Counted from the first letter of the stretch, positions 7,298 through 13,913 are shown. The stretch is 13,913 bases of DNA from Puniceicoccales bacterium (GCA_031279675.1 JAITIB010000087.1:1-13913); one strand, 5' to 3'. Program-made: numbers and translations. Notes: a model not told the origin generated them from the sequence alone.

Positions 7298-8086
7298 TTA
7301 CATTTTGAAGTCTTCGCCAAGGTAAAACTGGCGGCTGCGGGGGTCGTTGACGATGGCGGCGGCGGCGCCTTCGACGAGAACGCGTCCCTGGTAAATGAGG
7401 TAGGCGCGGTCCACGATCGTCAGGGTTTCGCGGACATTGTGGTCGGTGATGAGCACGCCGATGCCGCGCTTTTTCAGGTTGCGGACGATTTGCTGGACGT
7501 CGGCGACGCTGATGGGATCCACGCCGCTAAAGGGCTCGTCGAGAAGCATGAAGCGGGGGTTCGGGGCGAGGGCGCGGGTGATCTCAAGGCGGCGGCGTTC
7601 GCCTCCGCTGAGCGTGTATGCCGGCTGGTTGGCAAGGCGCATGAGGCCGAGCTCGCGCAGGAGCCTGGCGGTGTGGTTTTTGCGCTCGCCCTGGGGCATG
7701 GGCATGGTCTCGACAACGGCCATGATGTTGTCCCACACGGTGAGCTTGCGAAACACGGAGGGTTCCTGCGGGAGGTAGCCAAGACCGAGAAGGGCGCGCT
7801 TCCACATGGGCAGGGTGGTGATGTTGTGCCCGTTGAGAAAGACTTTGCCCCGCGTGGCGGGGACGAGCCCGACGACCATGTAGAAGGTGGTTGTCTTGCC
7901 GGCGCCGTTCGGGCCGAGGAGTCCGACAACCTCGCCGCCGCGCACGGAAATGTTCACATCGTGCACGACCTCGCGTTTGCCGTACACCTTGGCCAAGTGC
8001 TCGGTGGCGATGACGTTGCTTCCGGGATCCGCCGGGGTTCCGGTGGTGTGCGGTGGAGGAGGCGGGGTGCTTGATGTGTCGTCCAT
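7298..8086 (-). CDS. lptB: LPS export ABC transporter ATP-binding protein LptB
   Basis: The cytoplasmic ATPase of the Lpt machine, which powers extraction of lipopolysaccharide from the inner membrane by LptFG. Walker A is GPNGAGKTT (58-66), the Q-loop Q107 is in GYLPQEPSVFRKLTVWDN, the signature LSGGERRRLEI spans 159-169, Walker B LLDEP with D183/E184, the D-loop SGVDP, and the switch histidine H216 in ITDHNVRET. The sequences LPQEPSVFRKLTV, DHNVRETL and the C-terminal PRSRQFYLGEDF are diagnostic of LptB. At 262 residues it is about 20 longer than E. coli LptB because of a low-complexity Pro/Thr-rich N-terminus (residues 1-24). No alternative start lies closer to the ABC domain, so the extension is probably real. 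The start is 9 nt after the metF stop. lptA and lptC are not adjacent, unlike in proteobacteria. Confidence 0.95.
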   Translation of the reverse strand: MDDTSSTPPPPPHTTGTPADPGSNVIATEHLAKVYGKREVVHDVNISVRGGEVVGLLGPNGAGKTTTFYMVVGLVPATRGKVFLNGHNITTLPMWKRALLGLGYLPQEPSVFRKLTVWDNIMAVVETMPMPQGERKNHTARLLRELGLMRLANQPAYTLSGGERRRLEITRALAPNPRFMLLDEPFSGVDPISVADVQQIVRNLKKRGIGVLITDHNVRETLTIVDRAYLIYQGRVLVEGAAAAIVNDPRSRQFYLGEDFKM

Positions 8087-8095
8087 GTGTGCGCG

Positions 8096-9001
8096 TCAGG
8101 GTGTGTTGCCGGGCGGGCGTGGCAATCCAACTTGGCGCAAAAGTTCCAGCGCGGGGCGGGCACGGTTGAGGATGTAAAGGTGAAATCCCGGGACACCCCG
8201 GGCGAGAAGCTCGCGCACTTGGGCGCAGGCCCACTCGATGCCCGCCGTGTGGGCGGCCACGGCATCCGTTCCGCACTCCGTGAGGCGGCGCCCAAGCGCG
8301 GCGGGGAGCGCGGCGCCACAGGTGTGGCAGAATTTCAGCGCCTGCTCCAGGGAGGTGATTGGGAGGATGCCGGGGATGATGGGGATTGTTATCCCGGCGG
8401 CGCGGCAACGGCTGGCGAAGGGAAAATAGGCGGCGTTATCGAAGAACAGCTGGGTGGTGATGAAGTCGGCGCCTTGGGCGACCTTGTGCGCGAGCCACTT
8501 CATGTCCTCCGCCTCGGTGGGCGCCTCGGGGTGTTTCCCGGGGTAGCCGGCAACGCCGATGGTGAAGCGTCCGCCGTGGCGTTTGCGTATGAGGGCGACG
8601 AGTTCCGAGGCGTGGGCGAGGCCGTTTTCGCTGGCGCGAAATTCGGTCTCACCCCGGGGCGGGTCTCCGCGCAGCGCCATGATTCCCGTGAACCCGGTGT
8701 TTGCGAGCCGGTCGGTTATGCCGGCCAGCTCGTCGCGTGTGTGCCCGACGCAGGTGAGGTGGGGCACGACGCGGTAGTGAAAGAGTTGCTGCAGGAGCTC
8801 TCCGTATTCAATCGTGCGTTCGCGCGTGGAGCCGCCGGCGCCGTAGGTGATCGAGGCGAACGCGATGCCGTGCGCCTGGAGGGCTTGCGCGGTCTTGAGT
8901 ATCTGGCGGGCTCCTTCCTCCGTCTTGGGCGGAAAAAACTCCACGGAAACCCTGGGTGCGGGCTGCTCCGGGTGTGCGGTGCTGGAGGGCGTTGGCGGCA
9001 T
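8096..9001 (-). CDS. metF: Methylenetetrahydrofolate reductase
   Basis: A 301-residue FAD enzyme (E. coli MetF 296) that reduces 5,10-methylene-THF to 5-methyl-THF for methionine synthesis. The N-terminal VSVEFFPPKTEEG (18-30) holds catalytic E21 (E. coli Glu28). ITYGAGGSTRERT (51-63) and ALRGDPP (109-115, D113 = Asp120) bind flavin and folate, and GADFITTQLFFDNAAYFPF (177-195) holds Q184. The C-terminus has PGFHLYILNR (271-280). The frame stays open upstream through both tRNA genes, and that part reads as tRNA translated in protein frame, so I chose the ATG at 9001, preceded by an AAGAGA element at 9003-9008. The gene starts 33 nt after the tRNA-Ser CCA end with no terminator between, suggesting co-transcription with the tRNAs. 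Confidence 0.95.
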   Translation of the reverse strand: MPPTPSSTAHPEQPAPRVSVEFFPPKTEEGARQILKTAQALQAHGIAFASITYGAGGSTRERTIEYGELLQQLFHYRVVPHLTCVGHTRDELAGITDRLANTGFTGIMALRGDPPRGETEFRASENGLAHASELVALIRKRHGGRFTIGVAGYPGKHPEAPTEAEDMKWLAHKVAQGADFITTQLFFDNAAYFPFASRCRAAGITIPIIPGILPITSLEQALKFCHTCGAALPAALGRRLTECGTDAVAAHTAGIEWACAQVRELLARGVPGFHLYILNRARPALELLRQVGLPRPPGNTP

Positions 9002-9034
9002 TCTCTTGTGCTCGGTGTTCGGTTCTTTTTCAAG

Positions 9035-9124
<90 letters not shown>

Positions 9125-9128
9125 GGAG

Positions 9129-9205
9129 TGGTGGTCGCGACAGGACTCGAACCTGTGACCCCTACAATGTGAATGTAATGCTCTAACCAACTGAGCTACG
9201 CGACC
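9129..9205 (-). tRNA. tRNA-Val (anticodon CAC)
   Basis: On the minus strand the acceptor GGTCGCG (9205-9199) pairs with CGCGACC (9139-9133), then discriminator A (9132) and encoded CCA (9131-9129). The D-arm is GCTC-AGTTGGTTA-GAGC, the anticodon stem TTACA/TGTAG (G-U allowed) with loop TTCACAT, and the T-arm ACAGG-TTCGAGT-CCTGT. Anticodon CAC (9169-9171) reads GUG. Only 4 nt separate its 3' end from the 5' end of tRNA-Ser, so both must be processed from one precursor. Confidence 0.97.
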
Positions 9206-9235
9206 GCCTGGTTTCTTGTTGAAGGGTGGCGACAG

Positions 9236-9281
9236 TGTTTTTCCCGCCACGCGTGGCAAGCTGTTTTTCGGAGTGTTTTTC
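9236..9281 (+). repeat. Three direct copies of octamer TGTTTTTC
   Basis: Exact copies lie at 9236-9243, 9262-9269 and 9274-9281, in the 142-bp gap between the divergent tRNA-Val and tgt genes. Start-to-start spacing is 26 and 12 nt. Two further copies in the window lie at 10716-10723 and 13737-13744. They could be regulator sites, T-rich promoter elements or simply the loop and tail parts of the hairpins here. Confidence 0.6.
9246..9257. promoter_or_regulatory. 12-bp palindrome between the tRNA operon and tgt
   Basis: GCCACGCGTGGC is perfectly self-complementary. On the minus strand it overlaps a TTGCCA hexamer that is the best -35-like sequence for the tRNA operon, although no good -10 follows at 17 bp. 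The location between divergent transcription units fits an operator, or a small hairpin if transcribed. Not recognised as a known site. Confidence 0.4.
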
Positions 9282-9289
9282 TCCGTTTT
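9269..9289 (+). terminator. Terminator-like hairpin upstream of tgt
   Basis: CGGAG (9269-9273) and CTCCG (9281-9285) form a 5-bp stem with loop TGTTTTT and are followed by TTTT. The direction is that of tgt, although nothing upstream on the plus strand needs terminating, so it may be a leader attenuator of tgt or part of a larger fold. The stem is short. Confidence 0.35.
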
Positions 9290-9302
9290 GCGCGAGCAAA
9301 AC
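9285..9302 (+). promoter_or_regulatory. GNRA-capped hairpin in the tgt leader
   Basis: GTTTTGC (9285-9291) and GCAAAAC (9296-9302) form a perfect 7-bp stem closed by the tetraloop GCGA, a GNRA loop. It shares G9285 with the preceding hairpin, so the two compete at their junction. It ends 45 nt before the tgt start codon. I do not recognise the A-rich tail or core of a preQ1 riboswitch here. Confidence 0.4.
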
Positions 9303-9347
9303 CGTTGCCGGGCGGGGTGCGCTGCGCAAGGTGGGGCGTTTTTTGCA

Positions 9348-10493
9348 ATGGCCGAAAAAGTTCCCCCTGAGTCGTTTCAACTTCTTGCGCGCGATGGCGC
9401 GGCGCGGCGCGGGCGTTTGCACACGCGCCATGGTGTCGTCGAGACGCCGGTGTTCATGCCCGTCGGGACTCAGGGCACGGTCAAGGCATTGACTCCGGGA
9501 CAGGTGGAGGGGACGGGGGCGCGGATTTTGCTTGGCAACACCTACCACCTCAATCTGCGCCCGGGCGCGGACGTGGTGCGGGCGCTTGGCGGGCTGCACA
9601 AGTTCATGCATTGGGAACGCCCGATTTTGACCGATTCCGGCGGTTTCCAGGTGTTTTCGCTCGCGAAGCTGCGCCGTGTGGACGACGCGGGCATCACCTT
9701 CCAGTCGCATCTTGACGGTGCGCGCGTGCGGCTTGGCCCGCGCGAGTGCCTTGACATTCAGCGCGCGCTTGGCTCGGACATTGCGATGGTGCTCGACGAG
9801 TGCCCCGCCTGGCAGTGCGGGCGCGATGCGTGCGCCACTGCCGTCGGGCGGACGGTGCGTTGGGCGCGGGAGTTTTTGGGCCATGCGCATGAGACGGGGT
9901 TTCTTGCCGCGGGGCACCATGTTTTTGGCATTGTCCAGGGTTCGGTTTTTGAGGATTTGCGCCGTGAGTGCGCGGGTGCGCTCGCGGCGATGGATTTCCC
10001 GGGCTACGCCGTCGGGGGGGTGAGCGTGGGCGAGCCGGAGCCGGAGATGCTCGCGCAGGTGGCGTCCACGCTGCCGTGCCTGCCCGTGTTCAAGCCGCGC
10101 TACGTGATGGGTGTCGGGACGCCACCGCAGTTGTTGAGGATGATTGCGATGGGGGCGGACATGTTTGACTGCGTGATGCCGACGCGTTTGGCGCGCCACG
10201 GGGCCGCATTCACGCCGGACGGCTTGATGCACATTCGCAATGAGCGTTTCCGGCTCGATGAGAGGCCGCTTGTCGAGGGGCTGGATAATTACACCTGCCG
10301 CCACTTCAGCCGTGCCTACCTGCGCCACCTGCACCATGCGCGGGAGTTGCTGGCGGCGACGCTGCTTTCGATTCACAACATCCACTTTTTTCAGGATCTC
10401 ATGGCGCAGGCGCGCGCGCATATCGAGGCGGGGGACTACGCGGTCTGGGCAAGCGCGTGGTGCGGGCGCTATGAGGCCGGCGGGGAAAAATAA
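9348..10493 (+). CDS. tgt: Queuine/preQ1 tRNA-ribosyltransferase with altered zinc site
   Basis: A 381-residue enzyme (E. coli 375) that exchanges G34 of GUN-anticodon tRNAs for preQ1 in queuosine synthesis. D96 in LTDSGGFQVFS is the equivalent of E. coli D89 and D274 in MFDCVMPTRLARHG that of the nucleophile D264. Base-pocket residues D150/C152 (VLDEC), Q197 (GIVQGS) and GGVSVGE (223-229) are present, with V/S where most bacterial enzymes have L/A. The zinc motif CxCxxC is not intact: aligned without gaps to E. coli (ECDCYTCRNYSRAYL), this protein reads GLDNYTCRHFSRAYL, giving L312 and N314 for the first two cysteines. C317 and H343 remain. The frame is open upstream to 9216, but similarity begins at the ATG at 9348, so I used it. 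Divergent from the tRNA-metF operon. Confidence 0.93.
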   Translation: MAEKVPPESFQLLARDGAARRGRLHTRHGVVETPVFMPVGTQGTVKALTPGQVEGTGARILLGNTYHLNLRPGADVVRALGGLHKFMHWERPILTDSGGFQVFSLAKLRRVDDAGITFQSHLDGARVRLGPRECLDIQRALGSDIAMVLDECPAWQCGRDACATAVGRTVRWAREFLGHAHETGFLAAGHHVFGIVQGSVFEDLRRECAGALAAMDFPGYAVGGVSVGEPEPEMLAQVASTLPCLPVFKPRYVMGVGTPPQLLRMIAMGADMFDCVMPTRLARHGAAFTPDGLMHIRNERFRLDERPLVEGLDNYTCRHFSRAYLRHLHHARELLAATLLSIHNIHFFQDLMAQARAHIEAGDYAVWASAWCGRYEAGGEK

Positions 10494-10807
10494 AAAAACC
10501 TCCGCATGGGACGTTCCATCAATTGAGGCTCCTTGACCCTTTTATGTTCAAGTGGGCGCCGCTTTCCGGGGCGGAAGCAGTCAGGGTTTGAAAACACACA
10601 CCGCTTGCGCTCCGGGGTTACGGCTCCCTTCCTAACTGACTTAATGGAGAAGGAGACACTGCGACGGGTTATCGTGACCGGCAGAGGTTCGGAGGGGGAC
10701 TCTGCGCGGCGCGCATGTTTTTCCAAGTGAAAAAATTTGCGGTCGCGGACATTCGTCCTAATTACCGCCGCCTTTTTCATCATCCAACCTTCCGGGCACA
10801 GCAGCGC
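10494..10807. other. Intergenic region between tgt and the FAD oxidoreductase
   Basis: No gene is supported in these 314 bp; open frames on both strands lack protein-like patterns. An A-run follows the tgt stop, but no GC stem with T-tract forms a terminator. AGTCAG (10579-10584) can pair with CTGACT (10636-10641) around a 51-nt interior, possibly a leader fold. Purine runs GGAGAAGGAG (10646-10655) and GGAGGGGG (10691-10698) resemble ribosome binding sites but stand 16 nt or more from usable starts. A TGTTTTTC copy lies at 10716-10723. A TTGCGG...TAATTA pair near 10737-10764 is too poor to call a promoter. Confidence 0.5.
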
Positions 10808-12277
10808 ATGGCTTCCAACACATCATTGGCGAACATTCAGGGCCGTTACGACGTCATCGTCATCGGCGGCGGGCTTGCGGGCATGACGGGTGCGCACGCG
10901 CTTGCTCGGCTCGGGCACAAGGTGCTGTTGCTTGAGCACCATTCCCGGCTCGGGGGGCTGGCGACTTTTTTCAAGCGTCCCGGCGGGCACACCTTTGATG
11001 TCTCGTTGCACGGTTTCCCTCACGGCATGGTGAAATCCTGCCGCAAATACTGGTCCCCTGAGATCGCCGCCGCGATCCGGCAGTTGCGCGATGTGCGTTT
11101 TTCCAATCCCGAGTTTCAGCTGGGCACCACTTTTGACCGCGAGGATTTTTCGCGCCTGCTCGACGGGCATTTCCGCGTGCCACGCCGGCGCGTCGCGGAT
11201 TTTTTTGAGCACTTGCGCGGGATGAATTACTATGATCGCGACGGGCGGACGACGCGGGAGCTTTTCGAGGAGTTTTTCCCCGCGCGGCCCGACATCCATC
11301 GTTTCCTGCTTGAACCCATCGCGTATGCCAACGGCTCCACGCTGGAGGATCCCGCGGTCGCCTACGGGATTGTTTTTTCCAATTTCATGAGCAAGGGCGT
11401 CTTCATTTATCAGGGTGGGACGGACCGGCTTCTTGCTCAAATGCGCGCCTGCCTGCGCGCCGCCGGTGTCGAAATCCGGTGCAACTGCCTTGTCACCCGG
11501 ATCCACACCGGCGCTGACGCCGGCGGGATGCCGTGTGTGCGCGGGGTGCGTGTCCAGGACGCGCACGGGGACGGTTCCGGGCGCGATCTTGCCTGCACCG
11601 CCGTGCTCTCCAACGCGGGGATCAAGGATACCCTTTTGCGCCTTCTGCGGGCGGAGGAGGTTCCCCCGGGGCTTCTTGCCGGGGCCTCCGCCGTGCGTGT
11701 CAACAATAGCACCGCCCAAGTCTATATTGGCATTCGCAAAGGTGGGACGCTGCCGCCGCTTGGCGATCTCGTCTTCACGTCCGCCGCCTCCCCGTTCAGC
11801 AGCGACGAGCTTGTTTCCCTGCACACGACCAGTCGCACTTACAGCATTTATTATCCCGACACGCGCCCGCACACGCGCACGCCGCGCCACGCCATCGTCG
11901 CCTCCCTCAACCAGCGCTGGGAGGACTGGGCGGACATGGACGATGCCGCCTATGCCCGGCACAAGGCGCGCCTTGTCGAGGAAGCCCTTGACGGGTTTGA
12001 GAAACATCACCCGCGCATCCGTTCCCAAGTGGACTGGGTGGAGGCGGCCACGCCGCGCACCATCGAGCGCTATGTGCGGCATTGGCACGGCGCATCGTTT
12101 GGCACCAAGTTTGAGGGGCTGAAGCTTTCCATGGATCTGCCCGCGAACATCAAGGGGCTCTACCATGCAGGCAGCGTGGGAATCATCATGTCAGGCTGGC
12201 TCGGGACGATCAATTACGGCGTGATTGTTGCCGCCAAGATGGACGCCGCGTTGCGCTCCGCTGACAATGGCGCTTGA
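10808..12277 (+). CDS. FAD-dependent phytoene dehydrogenase/carotenoid isomerase-like oxidoreductase
   Basis: A 489-residue member of the CrtI/CrtISO/retinol-saturase amine-oxidase-like family (COG1233 type). The N-terminal Rossmann motif YDVIVIGGGLAGMTGAHALARLGHKVLLLE (14-43) has G20, G22 and G25 plus the ribose-binding E43, followed by RLGG. The C-terminal flavin-closing segment GLYHAGSVGIIMSGWLGTINYGVIVA (450-475) is the other family hallmark. The middle, substrate-binding region is not diagnostic, so desaturation, isomerisation or saturation of a carotenoid or other isoprenoid are all possible. The frame extends upstream to an ATG at 10715, adding 31 basic residues. I prefer 10808 because the family usually begins shortly before YDVIVIG, but neither start has a well-placed ribosome binding site. 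No other carotenoid gene is adjacent. It converges on dinB with 8 nt between the stops. Confidence 0.85.
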   Translation: MASNTSLANIQGRYDVIVIGGGLAGMTGAHALARLGHKVLLLEHHSRLGGLATFFKRPGGHTFDVSLHGFPHGMVKSCRKYWSPEIAAAIRQLRDVRFSNPEFQLGTTFDREDFSRLLDGHFRVPRRRVADFFEHLRGMNYYDRDGRTTRELFEEFFPARPDIHRFLLEPIAYANGSTLEDPAVAYGIVFSNFMSKGVFIYQGGTDRLLAQMRACLRAAGVEIRCNCLVTRIHTGADAGGMPCVRGVRVQDAHGDGSGRDLACTAVLSNAGIKDTLLRLLRAEEVPPGLLAGASAVRVNNSTAQVYIGIRKGGTLPPLGDLVFTSAASPFSSDELVSLHTTSRTYSIYYPDTRPHTRTPRHAIVASLNQRWEDWADMDDAAYARHKARLVEEALDGFEKHHPRIRSQVDWVEAATPRTIERYVRHWHGASFGTKFEGLKLSMDLPANIKGLYHAGSVGIIMSGWLGTINYGVIVAAKMDAALRSADNGA

Positions 12278-12285
12278 ACGCGCCG

Positions 12286-13515
12286 TCAGAGCTGATGCCC
12301 GTGGCGCAGGCTGCTGGGGCCGTGGCGGGCGTTGATGGCGTCCACGACGGCGGCGAGCTGGCGTTGCCGGGCACTTTGCCGTGCGGGCTTGTCGCCGGGT
12401 CGGGGTGGCGTCGCTTTTTCGGAAAAAAGCTCAAGCTGCCGCGGCTGCGTCGAAGTTGCCGCGGCATTCTCGATGCCGGAAAGCCTGATGGCGACGAGGC
12501 GCAGCGGTGTTCGGGCACGGCGCCATGCGGTGCGCAAAAGCGTTCCGATGTGGGGGTAAAACGGCGCTTCGAGATCGGTGGCTTCGGGGAGGCTGTGCGT
12601 CGCGGTGGCGTTGTCCATGCCGGGATAGCGAACTTTGAGGGTAAGTGTGCGGGCGCGTTTGCCGTCGGCCCGGATTTTGGGCATGAGGGCGTCGAGCATC
12701 CCCTTGGCGGTGCGCAGGATCCGGGCGCTGTCCGCGGTGTCGCGGGGAAATGTTTCCTGTTGGGAATAGGATTTCGCATCCTCGTGTTCCGTGAGGACGG
12801 CGGTGGTGTCCTCGCCACGCGCCATTGCGACGAAGTCGTGCCAGTGGCTCCCGAGCAATGACTGAAGTTGCGCGGGGGAGGCGTGGTTGGCGAGATCGCG
12901 GATGCGGGTGATTCCGTTGCTCTTGAGCAGGTTTTCCGTTTTTTTGCCGATGCCGGGAAGGGTGCCGATGGGAAACGCGGCGAGGTAGGCGGATTCGTTC
13001 CCAGGGGGAACGAGGGTGAGCCCGTGGGGCTTGTGCTGTTTGCTCGCGATGGCGGCGGTGAGTTTGTTGCTGGCGAGCCCAAACGAGACCGAGATGCCGA
13101 GTGTGCGCTGGATCCGTGCCTGAAGCTCCCGGATGGCCATTGTCAGCGCGGGCGCGGTGGCGAGCCCGCAGGGGGCGAGATCCATGTAGCCTTCGTCTAT
13201 CGAACGGCGCTCGACGATGGGGGTGAGCGTTTCGCAAAGATCAAAGAGTTTGCGGGAGTATTCGACATAGCGCGCCATGCCATTGGCGTGGCTGACGAGG
13301 ATGAGCTCCGGGCAGAGGCGCAGGGCCTGGCTGGTGGGCATGGGCGTGTGGACACCACATGCGCGCGCCTCATAGCTGGCGGACGCGATGATGCCGCGCT
13401 CGCGCCCGCCAACGGCGACTTTTTTGCCGCGCAGCGCGGGATTGAGCGCCTGTTCGACAGCGACAAAAAATGCGTCGGCGTCGAGATGGGCGATTGTGGG
13501 CAATGCACGAGTCAT
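12286..13515 (-). CDS. dinB: DNA polymerase IV (Y-family translesion polymerase)
   Basis: A 409-residue error-prone polymerase (E. coli DinB 351). Palm motif HLDADAFFVAVEQ (10-22) has metal ligand D12 and steric gate F17. ASYEAR (46-51) matches the fingers motif. SIDEGYMDL (105-113) provides D107/E108 and has Gly where most homologues have Ala (SxDEAYLD). The helix-hairpin-helix segment LPGIGKKTENLL (about 189-200) and the little-finger domain follow. QLELF (360-364) is a good sliding-clamp binding motif. Beyond it a further 45 residues end in AAVVDAINARHG, a tail seen in a subset of DinB proteins. The ATG at 13515 begins directly before the conserved N-terminus, without a Shine-Dalgarno sequence. 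I saw no LexA-like palindrome upstream, so SOS control is not supported. Confidence 0.94.
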   Translation of the reverse strand: MTRALPTIAHLDADAFFVAVEQALNPALRGKKVAVGGRERGIIASASYEARACGVHTPMPTSQALRLCPELILVSHANGMARYVEYSRKLFDLCETLTPIVERRSIDEGYMDLAPCGLATAPALTMAIRELQARIQRTLGISVSFGLASNKLTAAIASKQHKPHGLTLVPPGNESAYLAAFPIGTLPGIGKKTENLLKSNGITRIRDLANHASPAQLQSLLGSHWHDFVAMARGEDTTAVLTEHEDAKSYSQQETFPRDTADSARILRTAKGMLDALMPKIRADGKRARTLTLKVRYPGMDNATATHSLPEATDLEAPFYPHIGTLLRTAWRRARTPLRLVAIRLSGIENAAATSTQPRQLELFSEKATPPRPGDKPARQSARQRQLAAVVDAINARHGPSSLRHGHQL

Positions 13516-13828
13516 GAATTACCGGGGAGGCTATGTCGGCGATTTGAAATAAACTGGCGGCGCGGAGTCAATGTCACGTCGTGGATTCTGCAATGCCATC
13601 GGCAGCTTTTCAGTCGGCACCCGCCCGCAGCTGTGCGCATCTGCTGCAAAAATTCTTAAAAATCTTTTTGCAGCCCCCTCAGGTGTTTACTAAATAACCT
13701 AACTCGCCGAAGCCGACATTGGAGGCGGACTCAGCGTGTTTTTCAAAATGCCTCTTGACGCCTCACGAAAAAGGCCCAGTTTCGCCCGCCTTTAGATCGA
13801 TAATTCCCAAGACCGCATCCTTCGTGCC
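13516..13828. other. Divergent intergenic region upstream of dinB and the truncated last gene
   Basis: These 313 bp contain no supported gene. The centre (about 13640-13700) is AT-rich and holds the inverted repeat at 13643-13674. A TGTTTTTC octamer lies at 13737-13744. On the plus strand GATAAT (13799-13804) resembles a -10 element without a -35 at proper spacing. On the minus strand TTGACT (13571-13566) has only a poor -10 (TTCAAA) at 17 bp. Promoters for both flanking genes should be here but cannot be fixed by eye. Confidence 0.5.
13643..13674. repeat. Perfect inverted repeat with 10-bp arms
   Basis: GCTGCAAAAA (13643-13652) is the exact reverse complement of TTTTTGCAGC (13665-13674), with a 12-nt AT-rich spacer. 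Being symmetric, each strand gives a stem that ends in a T-run within the arm. It lies 128 nt upstream of dinB and 155 nt upstream of the last gene. It may be an operator or a hairpin in a leader; neither flanking gene ends here, so a terminator is less logical. Confidence 0.6.
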
Positions 13829-13913
13829 ATGTCAACCACAACCGCCAACACCGCTGCCGCCAAGGCTCCGCGCCGCGAGACACTCCTCGCGCCGGTTTTT
13901 GCGTCGGCGCGTC
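13829..13913 (+). CDS. N-terminal fragment of an unidentified protein, cut by the window end
   Basis: The ATG at 13829 opens a frame that remains open for the 28 codons to the window edge: MSTTTANTAAAKAPRRETLL then APVFASAR. The codons are C-ending and GC-rich like neighbouring genes, and an AT-rich intergenic region precedes it, which favours a real start. The Thr/Ala-rich beginning resembles a flexible N-terminus before a folded domain, but no family can be named. No Shine-Dalgarno sequence is seen (CTTCGTGCC before ATG). Confidence 0.5.
   Translation, partial: MSTTTANTAAAKAPRRETLLAPVFASAR

Noticed and set aside
6537..8074. Two plus-strand frames (about 262 and 261 codons) opposite the SMUG1-like gene and lptB
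   Set aside because: They are Gly/Val/Asp-rich shadow translations of well identified minus-strand genes.
9216..9347. Upstream extension of tgt by 44 codons
   Set aside because: It crosses the hairpin-rich intergenic region and precedes the conserved Tgt N-terminus; family length fits a start at 9348.
9206..9347. preQ1 riboswitch upstream of tgt
   Set aside because: I looked for the compact pseudoknot with A-rich tail typical of class I and could not find it; the hairpins present do not resemble known preQ1 classes.
10533..10783. Small frames in the tgt-oxidoreductase gap (65 codons plus, 104 codons minus)
   Set aside because: They are basic, without hydrophobic or motif pattern; neither resembles a known family and no start is supported.
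13543..13571. Possible dinB promoter, TTGACT-17-TTCAAA on the minus strand
   Set aside because: The -10 lacks the conserved A at position 2 and T at position 6; only the -35 is good.

Overview
The window is high-GC chromosomal DNA from a Gram-negative bacterium. A PEP-CTERM surface protein with autotransporter-type beta repeats, an RND efflux pair, LptB, a SMUG1-type uracil-DNA glycosylase and generally weak Shine-Dalgarno sequences suggest Verrucomicrobiota, plausibly Opitutaceae. This placement rests on family knowledge and style, not on a marker gene. Position 1 starts in a 22-nt poly(C) run that may be a contig-end artefact, and the last gene is cut by the window end.

Layout: 1-365 has no convincing gene but holds a 16-bp perfect palindrome. 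366-1505 encodes an exported PEP-CTERM repeat protein in visibly AT-richer DNA. 1627-6233 is a two-gene tripartite-efflux operon (periplasmic adaptor, then HAE1-type RND pump) without an outer-membrane channel gene here. On the minus strand, 9205 down to 6279 is a compact unit: tRNA-Val(CAC), tRNA-Ser(GGA), metF, lptB, a SMUG1-like glycosylase and a small membrane zinc-ribbon protein. Spacings are 4, 33, 9, 11 and 30 nt, with no obvious terminator. Divergent from it is tgt (9348-10493), behind a short leader packed with hairpins and repeats. A 314-bp gap follows, then a CrtI/CrtISO-like FAD oxidoreductase (10808-12277) that converges within 8 nt on dinB (12286-13515, minus). A 313-bp intergenic region with a 10-bp-arm inverted repeat precedes a truncated gene starting at 13829.

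The genes are mostly housekeeping: one-carbon/methionine metabolism (MetF), LPS export (LptB), tRNA queuosine modification (Tgt), base excision repair (SMUG1) and translesion synthesis (DinB), plus efflux and surface-display modules. I found no CRISPR array, insertion sequence, prophage or defence island. The most unusual signals are a Tgt that has lost two of its four zinc-binding cysteines, a protein operon apparently headed by two tRNA genes, the structured tRNA/tgt intergenic region, and a TGTTTTTC octamer occurring five times, always on the plus strand and outside the chosen coding regions.
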